Assembly: GCA_030704615.1 (NCBI GenBank)
Contig: CM060733.1
Coordinates: 62,002,001-62,062,000 of the forward strand
Direction of reading: 5' to 3'
Source: Takakia lepidozioides
Lineage: Eukaryota > Streptophyta > Takakiopsida > Takakiales > Takakiaceae
DNA: 60,000 bases
Both the position numbers and the translations under genes were made by a program. Positions 22,344 to 33,049 of the stretch are shown here, piece by piece. A model generated the notes under the pieces. That model had not been told where the DNA came from and did not search any database. It saw nothing but the letters and a program-made list of their open reading frames with translations. The stretch's first letter is position 1, and every line of letters starts with the position of its first letter.

Positions 22344-22874
22344 GTGAAGCCCAGAGAAGGACAGAGAGGACCTCAGATGCAGGGGTCTCTCCCTTCATTT
22401 GCAAGCCAACAATGGGCGGATGTGGTTTGCTGGACATGTGGAGGACCCCATGTCAAGAAGGATTGCCCAGAGGGAGGCAATGGTTTGGCACCGGCACAGC
22501 CTGCACAATTGCAATGTGGGCATTGTGGCAAGTACGGGCATGGAGAAGCCCAGTGCTATGGTTTGCATCCTGAGTTGCGCCCAGGCCAGTTCCAAGGCAA
22601 CAATGGTGGCCGGGGGCGAGGTGGAGCAGCCCAGAGAGGACAAGGTGGCCAGACACGAGGTGCAGGCCAAGGGAAAGCTCAACATGGCCAAGGACGCGGA
22701 GGTCAGGGTGGTGACCAAGGCATGGCCAACTGGATTCAGCAGCTAGAGCAGAGGCTCGCTGCCATGGCCACAGCTCAGGTGGTACCGGCTCCAAGGCCGG
22801 ATGGTCCACCTCCTGCTCCTGAGGAGGAGACATGGGAGGCATGGGATTCATGTGCGGGGCAGCACTACCACTAG
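22344..22874 (+). pseudogene. gag nucleocapsid part with two zinc knuckles, copy A
   Basis: Two CCHC motifs are visible: CWTCGGPHVKKDC (about 22429-22467) and CGHCGKYGHGEAQC (about 22512-22553). A Gly/Gln/Arg-rich nucleic-acid-binding tail follows (roughly residues 80-125). Confidence 0.85.
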
Positions 22875-24106
22875 TGAGGGGTGCCACTACCACTACCACT
22901 GTGGGTGGGGCACCAATACCACTAGTGTCGGGCAGCACTACCACTACCACTATGTGCGGGGCAGGACTACCATTAGTGCAAGTGGAGTTAGTTGCGGCAG
23001 TGACTCGAGGAGCAACACGAGTTCCTGAGCCACGGGGTGCGGAGGTGGAGTTGGATCCACAGTGTGGGGAGGCAAGCCGCCAGGCCAGGCTTCCTCAGTC
23101 ATTCACATTGGCGGAGATAGTGTCGATGCCGTCCATGGCACCTAGTTCTCGCCCGACTGTTACCGAGGCGGAGGTTACTATGCCATTGGGGAGAGCTACA
23201 CGGGCAACATCACTACCTAGTGTTGCCAAAGCTACGGCAGCTAGTGTGCTGCTGGGGGCGGCCACAGCTATGTGCCAGGCTCCATTGTTCTCGGCAACCA
23301 TGATTGCGACGCCGGGGGTAAGACCAGCTGAGGTGTTCAGGCTGGCAGCCACACTCTGTGAGAATGGGGAGGTTACTTCATCTTCTGCGGAGATAGTGGG
23401 AGGTGTAGTGCCAGAGGGATCCTCGGATGTGAGGGTCAAGACGGCCACGGCGGCGCCATGGCAAGCTGCAGCTGCTAGGTTGATGGAGCTGCCAGCTAGG
23501 CCAGCCATTGAGCGCGCCATGGTGACACCTGGAGTTGTCATGTTAGACAACCAGGATGACATTTTCTATTTGAGTGGACCGGCAGGCAAGAGGTACCGGC
23601 CACTGCGGGTCTTGTTGGACTCGGGGGCTCAGCCATTGATGCTGGGCAGAGCTGCTATTGCAGGCTTGGGCCTCACGGAGGCGGATATGGAGCCGTGCCC
23701 TTTCCAGATACAGACATCTCTGGGAGGATCAAAGCAGGCTCGGGGCATGACACGGCGTGAGTTGGCTATCAGACTACAGCCAGATCATCCTACAGATGGC
23801 TCAGTGATGAGAGCCAAGGCCATTGTGACAAACGCGGTCTCGTACAATGTCCTTATTGGTGGGGCAGTGTTGTACCCCATGGGCTTCACCCTAGATTTTT
23901 GGGAGGAGCCAGCTTCCTATAGGCCTGGTTGGCAGTCAGGGGAGGGCCGGCGTGTGCAGCTCCCTGTGACGTTCATAGGAGGAGTTGCGGTTGCCCAGCG
24001 AGGCAAGATGCCGACACTGGCAGCATTCACAGCTGCAGTGACTTGGCCTGAAGAGTTGTTGGATGGCAACACTCATTCAGAGGATGTGTCATCTCCGGGA
24101 GAGTAG
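22832..24106 (+). CDS. retropepsin region, copy A
   Basis: A 424-residue open frame. The first ~250 residues are a low-complexity Thr/Gly/Ala-rich linker. The aspartic protease follows, with catalytic LLDSGAQPLML (GAC at about 23617), then LGGSKQARGMTRRELAI and YNVLIGGAVLYPMGFTLDFW. This would process the polyprotein. It is the longest intact frame of copy A. Confidence 0.82.
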   Translation: MGGMGFMCGAALPLVRGATTTTTVGGAPIPLVSGSTTTTTMCGAGLPLVQVELVAAVTRGATRVPEPRGAEVELDPQCGEASRQARLPQSFTLAEIVSMPSMAPSSRPTVTEAEVTMPLGRATRATSLPSVAKATAASVLLGAATAMCQAPLFSATMIATPGVRPAEVFRLAATLCENGEVTSSSAEIVGGVVPEGSSDVRVKTATAAPWQAAAARLMELPARPAIERAMVTPGVVMLDNQDDIFYLSGPAGKRYRPLRVLLDSGAQPLMLGRAAIAGLGLTEADMEPCPFQIQTSLGGSKQARGMTRRELAIRLQPDHPTDGSVMRAKAIVTNAVSYNVLIGGAVLYPMGFTLDFWEEPASYRPGWQSGEGRRVQLPVTFIGGVAVAQRGKMPTLAAFTAAVTWPEELLDGNTHSEDVSSPGE

Positions 24107-24326
24107 GATGACATGTATGGTATGGCGGAGTTGCCTACCATGGTTGCTCACACTCCATTGTTGGGCTCGAGCAAGGATTTGCAACGGGTTGCTGATCGAC
24201 AAGTGCAACAAGCCTGGGAAGAGGCTTTTGTACCGTCAGGAGAGGAGGACAGTGCGGGGATTGCACCAGGACCACCTCAGTTGTCACCATTAGACACCAC
24301 ACCGATTGTGTGGCAGTGTCCGGATG

Positions 24327-25290
24327 AAGGCATTTGCCTTCTAGACTTGTTTGGAGGGATCAGCACCTGATTGGCTGCTGTTCTACAGGCAGGTGTATAA
24401 GTTCGGTGTTACTTGTATGTGGAGAGGGATGAGACTGCACGACGCATCTCACTCCGTCATGTTGCTCAGTTGGTGCGGCAGTACCCTGAGTGGTTGCCGG
24501 TGTCTGCGGTTCGTGGATATCAGCAGGCCTTGCCAGCAGACATTTTGTTGTTGGGGGCGCAGGATTTGGAGCGGGTTGGCTCCATTGATCTGGTAGTGGC
24601 AGGTTGGCCCTGACAAGGGCATTCATCAGCCAGGCATGGCAATGGATTGCGAGACTTGAGGTCGGATTTGTTTTGGGAGATGGTGCGGGTTTTGCTGCAC
24701 TTACAGCTTCATCAAGCTGTATCTCCAACATACATCTTGGAGAATGTGCCACTGATGGGCGATTCTCGGGCCAGGGTGATGGCCAGTGTGCATCAAGTCC
24801 GGTCGTGGCTTGGGTCAGCAGTGTTGCTGGATGCAGCTGCAGTGGGGTTACGGGCTCATTGTCCACGGTCATGGTGGACTAACTTGATGTCACTCGCACT
24901 GCTCAAGCGTGCATTTGATGGGGTGTAGCGGCCAGCACATCTCATAGTGGATAGCATTTTGGACACAGGGAGGCAGTCTCAGCGTGTGAGACACGATGAC
25001 CGTTTGCATTTGGCAGTGGTCAACAAGGTGGGTCAACCACGAGCAGCACTACCTACACTACTCAGCTTCCCAGGATCGCATGCTTTTCCCAGGTGGTGGA
25101 CCTGGCCTCCTGTGGGATGCTCAGCTGCAGCAGTTAGTGGAGCCTAATGCCAACGAGCGAGAGCGGGCTATGGGTTTTCCCACTGGGACCACAGCGGTGC
25201 CTTCTCTTTCTGAGGCATCACGTCGTCAGGTGTTGGGGCAAGCGATGGATCTCAATTGCTTGACCTGGATTATCAGCTTGGCTATGGCTG
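24327..25290 (+). pseudogene. C5 cytosine DNA methyltransferase domain, copy A (catalytic Cys replaced by stop)
   Basis: Motif I (LLDLFGGIST) lies near 24340-24366 but is followed by a TGA where copy B has GGA. A YVERDETARR stretch follows. Motif IV reads AGWP-stop-QGH, with the stop TGA at 24611-24613 replacing the catalytic Cys (TGC in copy B). Motif VI is ILENVPLM, and motif VIII the CPRSWWTN block. Motifs IX-X are ERERAMGFPTGTT...RRQVLGQAMDLN (about 25160-25270). The domain resembles DNMT3/DRM-like enzymes that methylate cytosine C5 using S-adenosylmethionine. Copy A must be catalytically dead. Confidence 0.88.
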
Positions 25291-25559
25291 AGCAACGTAG
25301 AGTGCGGAGTGCACTTCCCTTGACGGTCTCTCTGCCTACCGAGATGGTACAGGCAGTGAGTGGGGGCGAGCCGGTGAAGACCACGGGGTGTAGACATCCA
25401 TGGCACACGTGGGAGGTGCTCGAGGTTCAGAGGGAGTTGGCAGCCAAGGTGGCTGCGATGGATGAGGTTGGGGATTCTTCTCGGGTTGAGGAGGTCCTCA
25501 AGGATGAGATGATGGGGCAGGATGAGGCTTGTCATTGACTGAGCAGGCATGGAGTACAT

Positions 25560-26420
25560 GCCTCATGAGGTTGCGGCATAGCAACCACGGGACGCGTCTC
25601 CTACCTCTAAGTCTGCTGGACTTAAGGTTGCAGTTACGGAGGACAATTGAGAGCCTGACATTGGATCCATTGTCATTGGAGGAGAGAGACGACATATACA
25701 GTGGTTCCTGAGGGCTTACAGGAATGCTTTGCCTTCAGTTTGAAGGATTTGGGAGCACTGAAGGGTCAGGAGATTTGATGAGTGGCCACGGACACGCCAA
25801 TCTTTCAGAGGACCTATAGATACAGTGACTTGGAGAGGTCTTTGATCAGATGGAGGACTCAAGATCTCTGGGAGGCTGGTTGGTGGAGCTCTCTGGTGTG
25901 AGAGTATGCTTCAGCCACGGTGATGCCAACCAAGAAGGATGTATATGGCAATTGACGGCGAGACGTATATGCGGTGACTACCGGCCAGTAAATCGTCAGA
26001 CCAAGTCCGATAAGTATGCCATGCCCACACTGGAGGAGATCTTTGATGCCATTGGGCATCCAAGGTCTTTAGCAATCGGACTTGCGGTCTGGATAACACC
26101 AGTTGCCAATCAAGGAGGCGGACAAGCAAAAACGACATTATGGGGGATCAATGAGCAGGGAAGGATTGCCTATATCAGTGGCGTTCCTACCATTCGGGTT
26201 AAGAACGCTCCTCAGAATTCCAGAGAGTCATGGACAGGATTCCGCAGGGGTGGACTTTGCTCGGTGCTACATAGATGACATCATCATCTTTAGTGCTACG
26301 GTGGAGGAGCACGAGAGACACCTTCAGGGGGTGTTGAGCGCTTGAGAGCTCACGGATTGAAATTACATCCGGGGAAGTGCAGTTTTTCCACAACCAGATG
26401 AGTTATCTCGGCCACATGAT
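25560..26420 (+). pseudogene. reverse transcriptase region, copy A
   Basis: It is homologous to the better-kept copy B RT at 34301-35008. Recognisable pieces are ICGDYRPVNRQTKSDKYAMP, WGINEQGR and the catalytic YxDD box (TACATAGATGACATC near 26268). Stops and frame changes occur throughout. Confidence 0.85.
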
Positions 26421-26617
26421 ATATCATGGAGGATTGGGGGTGCAGGAGGGACTAAGGTAGAGGCCATCGCACAGATTCCACGTCCCAGGATATGAGCCGA
26501 GTTCGAGCTTCATGGGGTTGGCAAACTATTATAGACGGTTTGTCAAGGGTTAGTGCTATTGCAAGGCTCTAACCAAGCTGACCAAGGTAGACAAGGAGTG
26601 AGAGTGGCAGTTGGAAG

Positions 26618-27058
26618 ATGAGCAAGAGCGAGCTTTTTAGGAGTCAAGGCGAGGTTGACCTCGGCCCCATCTTGAGACGACCTTTAAGGGGGCGTCCTTT
26701 CAACTGCATACAGATTGGAGCATGTTGGGGCTTGGAGCGGTGCTCACACAAGATGATGATGAGAGGAAGAGAGAGAGCTTCAAGCAATGCTGCAGAGTCT
26801 AAGTATAGCTCATATGAGGGGGAGTGCTTAGCTGCAGTGTGGGCCGTGGCACACTTCAGGTGCTATCTATACGGCAATCTCTTCACCCTTGTCACGGATC
26901 ACCAGCCACTCAAGTGGTTGATGGAGTCAGACAAGCCTTACAGGAAGCTTGCACGGTGGACACTTATACTCCAGAGTATGACTTTCAGGTTGTGCATCGA
27001 CCGGGTTTGGTCAATAGGGAGGATTGAGTCGCAATCCATGCACAAGCCAGCAGGATGA
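26618..27058 (+). pseudogene. RNase H region, copy A
   Basis: SKYSSYEGECLAAVWAVAHF, RCYLYGNLFTLVTDHQPLKW and SDKPYRKLARWTLIL are the Ty3 RNase H signature blocks. Earlier parts are frameshifted relative to copy B. Confidence 0.85.
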
Positions 27059-27389
27059 CACTGGAGCTCGGTGGCATGGTGAGACGGACAAGGAGATGGT
27101 GCCGGGATGACATGCATCTGCCTTTTTTGTGTATCTTGGCATCGGGAGGTCAGATTGGACCTACAACAAGGATGAATGTAGACGGAGTGTCTGAGGACCC
27201 TGAGGCTAGTGATGAGCCAGGTGGTGCCAGAGCTATACATGAGGATTCGGTTGTATTGGACTATCTCCGCACTGGAGACACGACAGCTAGTGTGACTGCC
27301 AAGGAGAAGGATCGGATCCTGCAACGAGCCAAGAGGTTCAAGTGGGAGGGGATACACCTGCTGCGAGTGTGGGAGGATAGTCGGGTGAG

Positions 27390-28480
27390 GATCGGCCTCA
27401 CCCAACACAGCGTGCACGGTTAGTGCGGCATGCCCATGAGGAGTTGGGGCATTTTGGAGTGCGACGCACTCATAGTTTACTGCAGGGGCAGTATTGGTGG
27501 CGTGGTATGCACACAGAGGTGCAACAGTTCGTGGCTAGGTGCATGGTGTGTGACAGGGTGCGTGCTTCATTCAACGCCCATACACACAGTTGCATCCTTT
27601 ACCCATCATGGGATTGGGCTACAGGTGGAGTCTTGACTTCGCAGGGCCGTTGCTATTGACGATGCGCCACCACAAATATGTGTTGGTGATGGTGGAGCAC
27701 TTCTCCAAGTGGATTGAGTTGGTTCCATTTCCTGACAAGGCTAGTGAGGGGGCTGCGTATGCATTCCTGGATCGTGTGCTTAGCCGATTCGTGCTCCAGC
27801 TGAGGTACTGACGGACCAAGGGAGAGAGTTCTTGGGGGGTTTTAGGCTTGTGTGATAAAGCCTTGATAGACCACCGTACCACTTCTCGGGATCATCATGA
27901 GGCTAATGGCTTGGCAGAGAGAGTGGTTCAGACAGGGAAGAGGGTTTGCACAAGTATGGCTGGCAAAAGGGACCCTAGGAGATTGGGATCTCCAGGTACC
28001 TGGTTAGCCATGGGCTACAGGTTCAGCAAGCAAGCATCACTTGCCTCTTTCTCACCATATTTCCTTCTCTTTGGCCGAGACCGGAGATTTGCCTGCATCT
28101 ATTCGCAGGGAGGCTGCAGTAGTCCTCAACTTGATGATCCGGATGTGTGGACACAAGCATGTGCCCAGCGGGCAGAGTTATTCCAGAGAGTCATGCCTAT
28201 GGCTTTTGAGAATCTTGCTATTGCCCAACACCGAGACACATTGAAGTATGCCACTATACGTGGAGGGGGGATATCGGCCAGTGTGTTGGTGTTTCCACCT
28301 TGGGGACTATGTGTATCTGCAGCAGACAACGCCTACGACCTTGGATGTCACAGCAGGACGTGTGATTCTAAGGGTCAAGGAGGTGTTGCCTTCAGGAGTG
28401 TTGATTCTGGAGGGTCGAGATGACATGGTATGGAAGGACCATGTGCGTAATTGTGCGCCATGTCACTTCCACATGTGGAT
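27390..28480 (+). pseudogene. integrase, copy A
   Basis: The HHCC zinc domain is seen in HAHEELGHFGVRRTHSLLQ and CMVCDRVRA. The catalytic core has SLDFAGPLL, HFSKWIELVPF, the TDQGREF block (near 27810) and EANGLAERVVQTGKR. A GPY/F-like C-terminal part (HLGDYVYLQQ...VWKDHVRNC) follows. At least three frame changes separate these pieces. Confidence 0.85.
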
Positions 28481-28909
28481 GGAGGATAGTTCCCACCTTG
28501 CAGTGGTACCTGCAGGGTGCGTTGCATGCTATGTGGGCATGCTCGTGGTGCCGCCACTATGCTGGTGTGTGATCGATGCTCAAGAGGTTGGCACATGGGA
28601 TGCTTGACACCACTCTCGGAGAGGGTCCTGATGGAGATGGTTATGTCCACACTGCTTTGGATAGTGACATGGATATGACTAGTGGCAGCTAACAAGACAT
28701 GGGAGGCCAAGCTCATAGGAGTCAATAACTGAGATTTCATGCTCAAGTTCACAGGTTGCAAGACGACGACTAACGATGGGGCAACTCTTGTACCCGGCCT
28801 CTTGATCTATCGAGTTTGAGTGTAGTAGGGACAGTGGTGGAGGACTTAGTGAGGCTATGGCCACTATCACATCTTGGGGCTATCTGGACTTAGAGGGACC
28901 CAAGCGCCA

Positions 28910-28928
28910 GCTAGGGGGGGGGAGCGAT
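28910..28928 (+). other. polypurine tract of copy A
   Basis: A run of G ending GGGGGGGGAGCGAT lies directly before the LTR start, TGTGATGGAC. This is the plus-strand priming site for reverse transcription. Confidence 0.65.
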
Positions 28929-29550
28929 TGTGATGGACTAGTGGCAGACTATGATGGACTAGTGGCTGCACTAGTGGTGGCTAGTGGCAGCCTAGTGGTT
29001 GGACTAGTGGCTGCACTAGTGGTGGCTAGTGACAGACTAGTGGTGGACTAGTGGTTGCACTAGATGGGCTAGTGACAGACTAGTGGTTGGACTAGTGGCT
29101 GCACTAGTGGTGGCTAGTGGCAGCCTAGTGATGGACTAGTGGCTGCACTAGTGGTGACTAGTGGTTGTCTAGTGTTTGGTGTGCACATGTGTTGTGTGAT
29201 TTTGGACAACAATGTAGTTGTGTAGCGATATGTATGCGCACGACAGCTGTCAAGTTATTTTACCACTAGTGTGAAGTTAGCTTTTTTATATATTGACATT
29301 TGGGATCGACCCAAGTGTCAATCCAGGGGCCAATACATATTTGGGCACCTGACGTTGTTATCTTCACGGCAGATCGCGGTGGGCTCATCTTTCTCGAGTT
29401 GAGCCTCACCGCGTCTAGCTATGGCGCGTAGTGTGGATTCCCCATGGCGTGGGGTGCACTTGGCTCGACTTAATATATGAGTGATGTTTTCATGTGCAAG
29501 TGTGTGAGTTTGAGAGAGCTTGTATGCTTGTATTATTCCTTTCCTTATCA
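28929..29550 (+). repeat. LTR of the methyltransferase-bearing Ty3 family
   Basis: Starts TGTGATGG just after the polypurine tract and ends TTATCA, just before a second TGTGATGG at 29552. The 622 bp open with a dense array of ACTAGTGG/CTAGTGGC words (28935-29180). Then follow a unique block (GTGTGCACATGTGTTGTGTG to GCGCACGACA) and an AT-rich stretch. Confidence 0.6.
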
Positions 29551-29551
29551 T

Positions 29552-29863
29552 TGTGATGGACTAGTGGCAGCCTAGTGATGGACTAGTGGCTGCACTAGTG
29601 GTGGCTAGTGGCAGCTAGTGGTTGGACTAGTGGCTGCACTAGTGTGGCTAGCTAGTGGCTAGTGACTAGTGGCAGACTAGTGGCTAGTGGCACTAGTGAT
29701 GGACTAGTGGCTGCTAGTGGTGACTAGTGGTTGTCTAGTGGCAGCCTAGTGGTGCACTAGTGGTGGACTAGTGATAGACTAGTGTTTGGTGTGCACATGT
29801 GTTGTGTGATTTTGGACAGCAATGTAGTTATGTAGCGATATGTATGCGCACGACATATTTTTT
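29552..29863 (+). repeat. second, truncated LTR copy in tandem
   Basis: It repeats the first ~310 bp of the LTR: the ACTAGTGG array, then the TTTGGTGTGCACATGTG to GCGCACGACAT block, stopping at about 29863. Only one base (T) separates it from the preceding LTR. Confidence 0.65.
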
Positions 29864-29866
29864 ATA

Positions 29867-30376
29867 AGGGACATGAAGCCTGGAAATACTTACACTGTTC
29901 CAAGGTCATTGGCACACCTCTCACCTATACGGCCAAGGAGTTCAGGGAATTCACTCATTTTGCTTGCAAGCGATTAAAGCAAGTAGTCTAGTTCAAGCTT
30001 CCAGACATGGTGGGCCAACACTGCATGCCATGCAGGATTCCTAAAGAACCACTTAAGGTTCGGCCGCGGGAAGATGATTCTGATACTACTGGTTCTACAG
30101 AGGAACCTTTTGACATGGCAGAGGACTACGCACTACCAGAGAGAAGAAACGGCGGGGATCTCCTAAGCCTGAGAGGTTACCTCGTTATCAACCACAGGAG
30201 GGTCAGGCATTTCCGTTTGGTACTCAATCGTCTTCATCACCCAGTGACAGGGCTCGGGCTCGCACACAGAGCCCTCCAAAAGATTCTCACCGTCAGAATG
30301 GTGGCTGCTCACAACGGTTTGCTGATCCTAAACAATAAACCGTGAGGACACGGCTTTTTGAGAGGGGGAGGGGTAA
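29867..30376 (+). mobile_element. 3' tail of a second Ty3-like element, with polypurine tract
   Basis: A Ser/Arg/Pro-rich C-terminal coding remnant (AEDYALPERRNGGDLLSLR and neighbours, in more than one frame) runs to a strong polypurine tract, GAGAGGGGGAGGGGTAA, at 30359-30376. The layout is that of a Ty3 pol C-terminus next to its 3' LTR. It is unrelated to the methyltransferase family. Confidence 0.5.
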
Positions 30377-30503
30377 TGTTAGAGGGCTATCTGGGACTTA
30401 GACACTTTTATGGGTTCTGTGGGGTACCCTTAATTTTTGCGCAGACTTACGGATGGTAGACTTAGACCAACAGAGGCCTTAGGGGTGACAGGCGCAGGCT
30501 TTA

Positions 30504-30529
30504 GGGGGGGGGGGGGGGGGGGGGGGGGG
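30504..30529 (+). repeat. homopolymer of 26 G
   Basis: Uninterrupted G run inside the LTR. Such a run is a likely G-quadruplex former and also a place where the assembled length is unreliable. Confidence 0.95.
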
Positions 30530-30540
30530 TAGACAGGCTT

Positions 30541-30690
30541 ACACAGTCAGTCACAGCCCGACACAGCCTCACACAGCCAGTCACAGCCCGTCACAGTCTA
30601 TCACAGCCCGACCCAGTCCGACACAGCGTCATAGCTTGGCACAGTCACAGCCCGACACAATTTGGCACAGCCCGTCACAGCGTACATAGG
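30541..30690 (+). repeat. CACAGCC(C/T)(G/C)(A/T)-type minisatellite
   Basis: More than ten imperfect ~10-base units of CACAGYC / GACACAGCC / GTCACAGCC occur in tandem. Confidence 0.85.
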
Positions 30691-31060
30691 AACGGTTATC
30701 ATTGGCAGAGAACGACTGTGTGGGAATGACATCTGTAGAGGGAACGTGTTTACTTCTTAGGTGACAGTTAGTTAGTTAGGCGGTTAGAACAACTTGTAGA
30801 TAAAATAGGCAGAGCAAGCATCATAGGGGGGACTTCACGGGGGCACTTCTTGGTCATTCACGGGAGGAGAAGAAGCAGAGAGCAAGAACGGGAGCAAGGA
30901 TGGTGAGCACGGTGAAGGAGGAGAGATGAACAGTAGATGCTTGTTACATGCAAAGCTGTAGTGATACTGTAGAGCAAATTAAAGACACAATGGCTTCGGC
31001 CTGATACCTGATAAATCTTAATCTGATACTTATTCGAAACAATCACACTGTGTAGAGAGA

Positions 31061-31599
31061 CATGAGTGAAGCTGTGGAATGAATGGATGAGTGAATGGAA
31101 CCTGGTAGATACTGAAGCAATCTGATGCTTCAGTATACACAGTAAGGTAATTTGCTAAAATGAAGGCAAGAAGGAATACAAATAGGAAGCACAACCATGA
31201 TTCACTAGCTGTAGGTCATGACTGATTGTTTTGAGCGGGCTGAGTGCTTAGAGATATCCAATTCTTCTATCTTGGAGTTTCCACCTCGGATATTGAAGGG
31301 ATGGGTGAGTAAAAGCCGCTCGACACCACCACGGCCCCAATGGACCGTGATGAGTCCCAAGACTCCCCACGACTCCAACCACAAGGTCTCGCCCATGTGG
31401 TCTTATGCCACCCCACTAAGACCCAAAGCTACTACCACCCCTCGTGAACCACCCCCACCGCAACCCGGTGTGCGGGGCTCCACATGGTGAGCGCCTCCGC
31501 CTCCTTGAGTGCCTTGGGCACTCAAGGGTGCTTTAGCCCCCGTACCTATTGTTGCCACTGCCCCCACCACAGGGGCAGCCCCTCTTGCGTCCCGACCCC
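31061..31599. other. segment between the second Ty3-like LTR and copy B
   Basis: No domain recognised. A Pro/Thr-rich plus-strand frame at 31218-31490 could be a linker of another element. Homology to copy A begins only at about 31600. Confidence 0.3.
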
Positions 31600-32700
31600 C
31601 TGCCCTCAATGCAAAGGGCCGTGACAGCCATGGCCACAGCTCAGGTGATACTAGCTCCAAGGCTTGAGGGTCCACCCCCTGCTACTCAGGGAGGAGATAT
31701 GGGAGGCATGGGATTTATGTGCGGGGCAGCATTTGGAGGACCACTTGTACAGGTGGATTCTGCTGCAGTTGTGACTCGAGAAGCAGCACGAGTTCCTGAG
31801 CCACGAGGTGCAAAGGTGGAGTTGGATCCACAGCATGGGGAGGCAAGCTGTTAGGCTAGGCTGCCTCAATCATTCACATTGGTGGAGACAGTGTTGACGC
31901 CATCCATGGCACCCACTTCTTGCCCGACGGATACAAAGGTTGAGGTCACTGTGCCATTAGGAAGAGCTACACGTGCAGCACCATTATCTAGTGTTGCCAA
32001 GGCTACGGCAGCTAGTATGCTACTGGGGGCGGCCATATTTGTGTATCAGGCTCCATTATTCTTGGCAACCATGATTGCGACGCCGGGGGTAAGACCAGCT
32101 GTAGTGTTTAGACTGGCAGCGACACTTTGTGAGAGTGGGGAGGTCACTTCATCTTCTGCGGAGTTAGTGGAGGATGTAGTGGCGGAGGGATCCTTGGATT
32201 TGAGGGTCAAGACTGCCACGGCGGTGCCATGGCAAGCTGCAGCTGCCAGCTAGGCCAGCCATTGAGTGCGCCATGGTGACAACTGGGGTTGTCTTGTTAG
32301 ACAACCAGGATGCTGTTTGAGTGGACCGGCAGGCAAGAGGTATTAGCCACTGCGGGTTTTATTGGACTTGGGAGCTCAGCCGTTGATGCTGGGCAGAGCT
32401 GCTAAATTGCAGGCTTGGGCCTCACGGAGGCGGATATGGAGCCTTGTCCTTTCTAGATACATACATCTTTGGGAGGATCAAAGCAGGCTCGGGGCATGAC
32501 ACGGCGTGAGTTGGCTATCAGACTACAGCCGGATCACCCTATAGATGGCTCAGTGATGCAAGCCAATGCCATTGTGACAGACGCGGTCTCTTACGATGTC
32601 CTAGTTGGTGAGGCAATGATATACCCCATGGGCTTCACCCTGGATTTTTGGGAGGAGACAACCTCCTATAGGCCTGGATGGTAGTCAGGGGAGGGCCGAC
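31600..32700 (+). pseudogene. linker and retropepsin region, copy B
   Basis: The counterpart of 22740-23960. The active-site block is degraded: the stretch at about 32345-32390 reads LLDLGAQPLML, with Ser replaced by Leu, in a broken frame. Downstream GGSKQARGMTRRELAIRLQP and VLVGEAMIYPMGFTLDFW are retained in the open frame 32469-32684. Confidence 0.8.
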
Positions 32701-33049
32701 GTGTGCAGCTCCCTGTGACATCATTGGGGGAGTTGCGGTTGCCCAGCAGGGCAAGATGCCGACACTAGCAGCATTCACAGCTGCAGTGAGTTGGCCTGGA
32801 GAGCTGTTGGAGGGCAATGCCCATGGAGAGGATGTGTCACCTCCAGCAGAGCACGATGATATGCATGGCACGGTGGAGTTGCCTGCCATGATTGCTCACA
32901 CCCCACTGTGGGGCACAAGCAAGGATTTGCAGCGGGTTGCTGATTGGCGGGTGCAACAAGCCTGGGTAGAGGCTTTTGTACCATCAGGAGAGGAGGAGAG
33001 TGCGATAATTGCACCAGGATCATCTCAGTTGTCGCCATTGGACACCACA

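Larger units (their letters stand above)
21316..29863 (+). mobile_element. Ty3/Gypsy retrotransposon with a DNA methyltransferase domain, copy A
   Basis: Order on the plus strand is gag, two CCHC knuckles, a long linker, aspartic protease, C5 cytosine methyltransferase, reverse transcriptase, RNase H, integrase, polypurine tract and LTR. RT and RNase H preceding integrase is the Ty3/Gypsy order. The extra enzyme sits between protease and RT. Many stops and frame changes make the copy inactive. No 5' LTR is visible. Confidence 0.88.
30377..31060 (+). repeat. LTR of the second Ty3-like element (right end uncertain)
   Basis: Begins TGTTAGAGGGCTATC immediately after the polypurine tract. It contains a 26-base G run (30504-30529) and a CACAGCCCGACACAGCC-type minisatellite (30541-30690). 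Polyadenylation-like and AT-rich sequence occurs near 30980-31020. No second LTR is present to fix the right boundary. Confidence 0.5.

Noticed and set aside
22395-22950. Minus-strand ORFs opposite the gag zinc knuckles
   Set aside because: They are shadows of the Gly/Gln-rich plus-strand coding sequence.
28857-29051. ORF in the ACTAGTGG array
   Set aside because: It is the translation of a minisatellite in the LTR (Leu-Val-Ala repeats), not a protein gene.
30541-30690. CRISPR-like array
   Set aside because: The units are ~10 bp without distinct spacers, in a eukaryotic LTR. It is a minisatellite.
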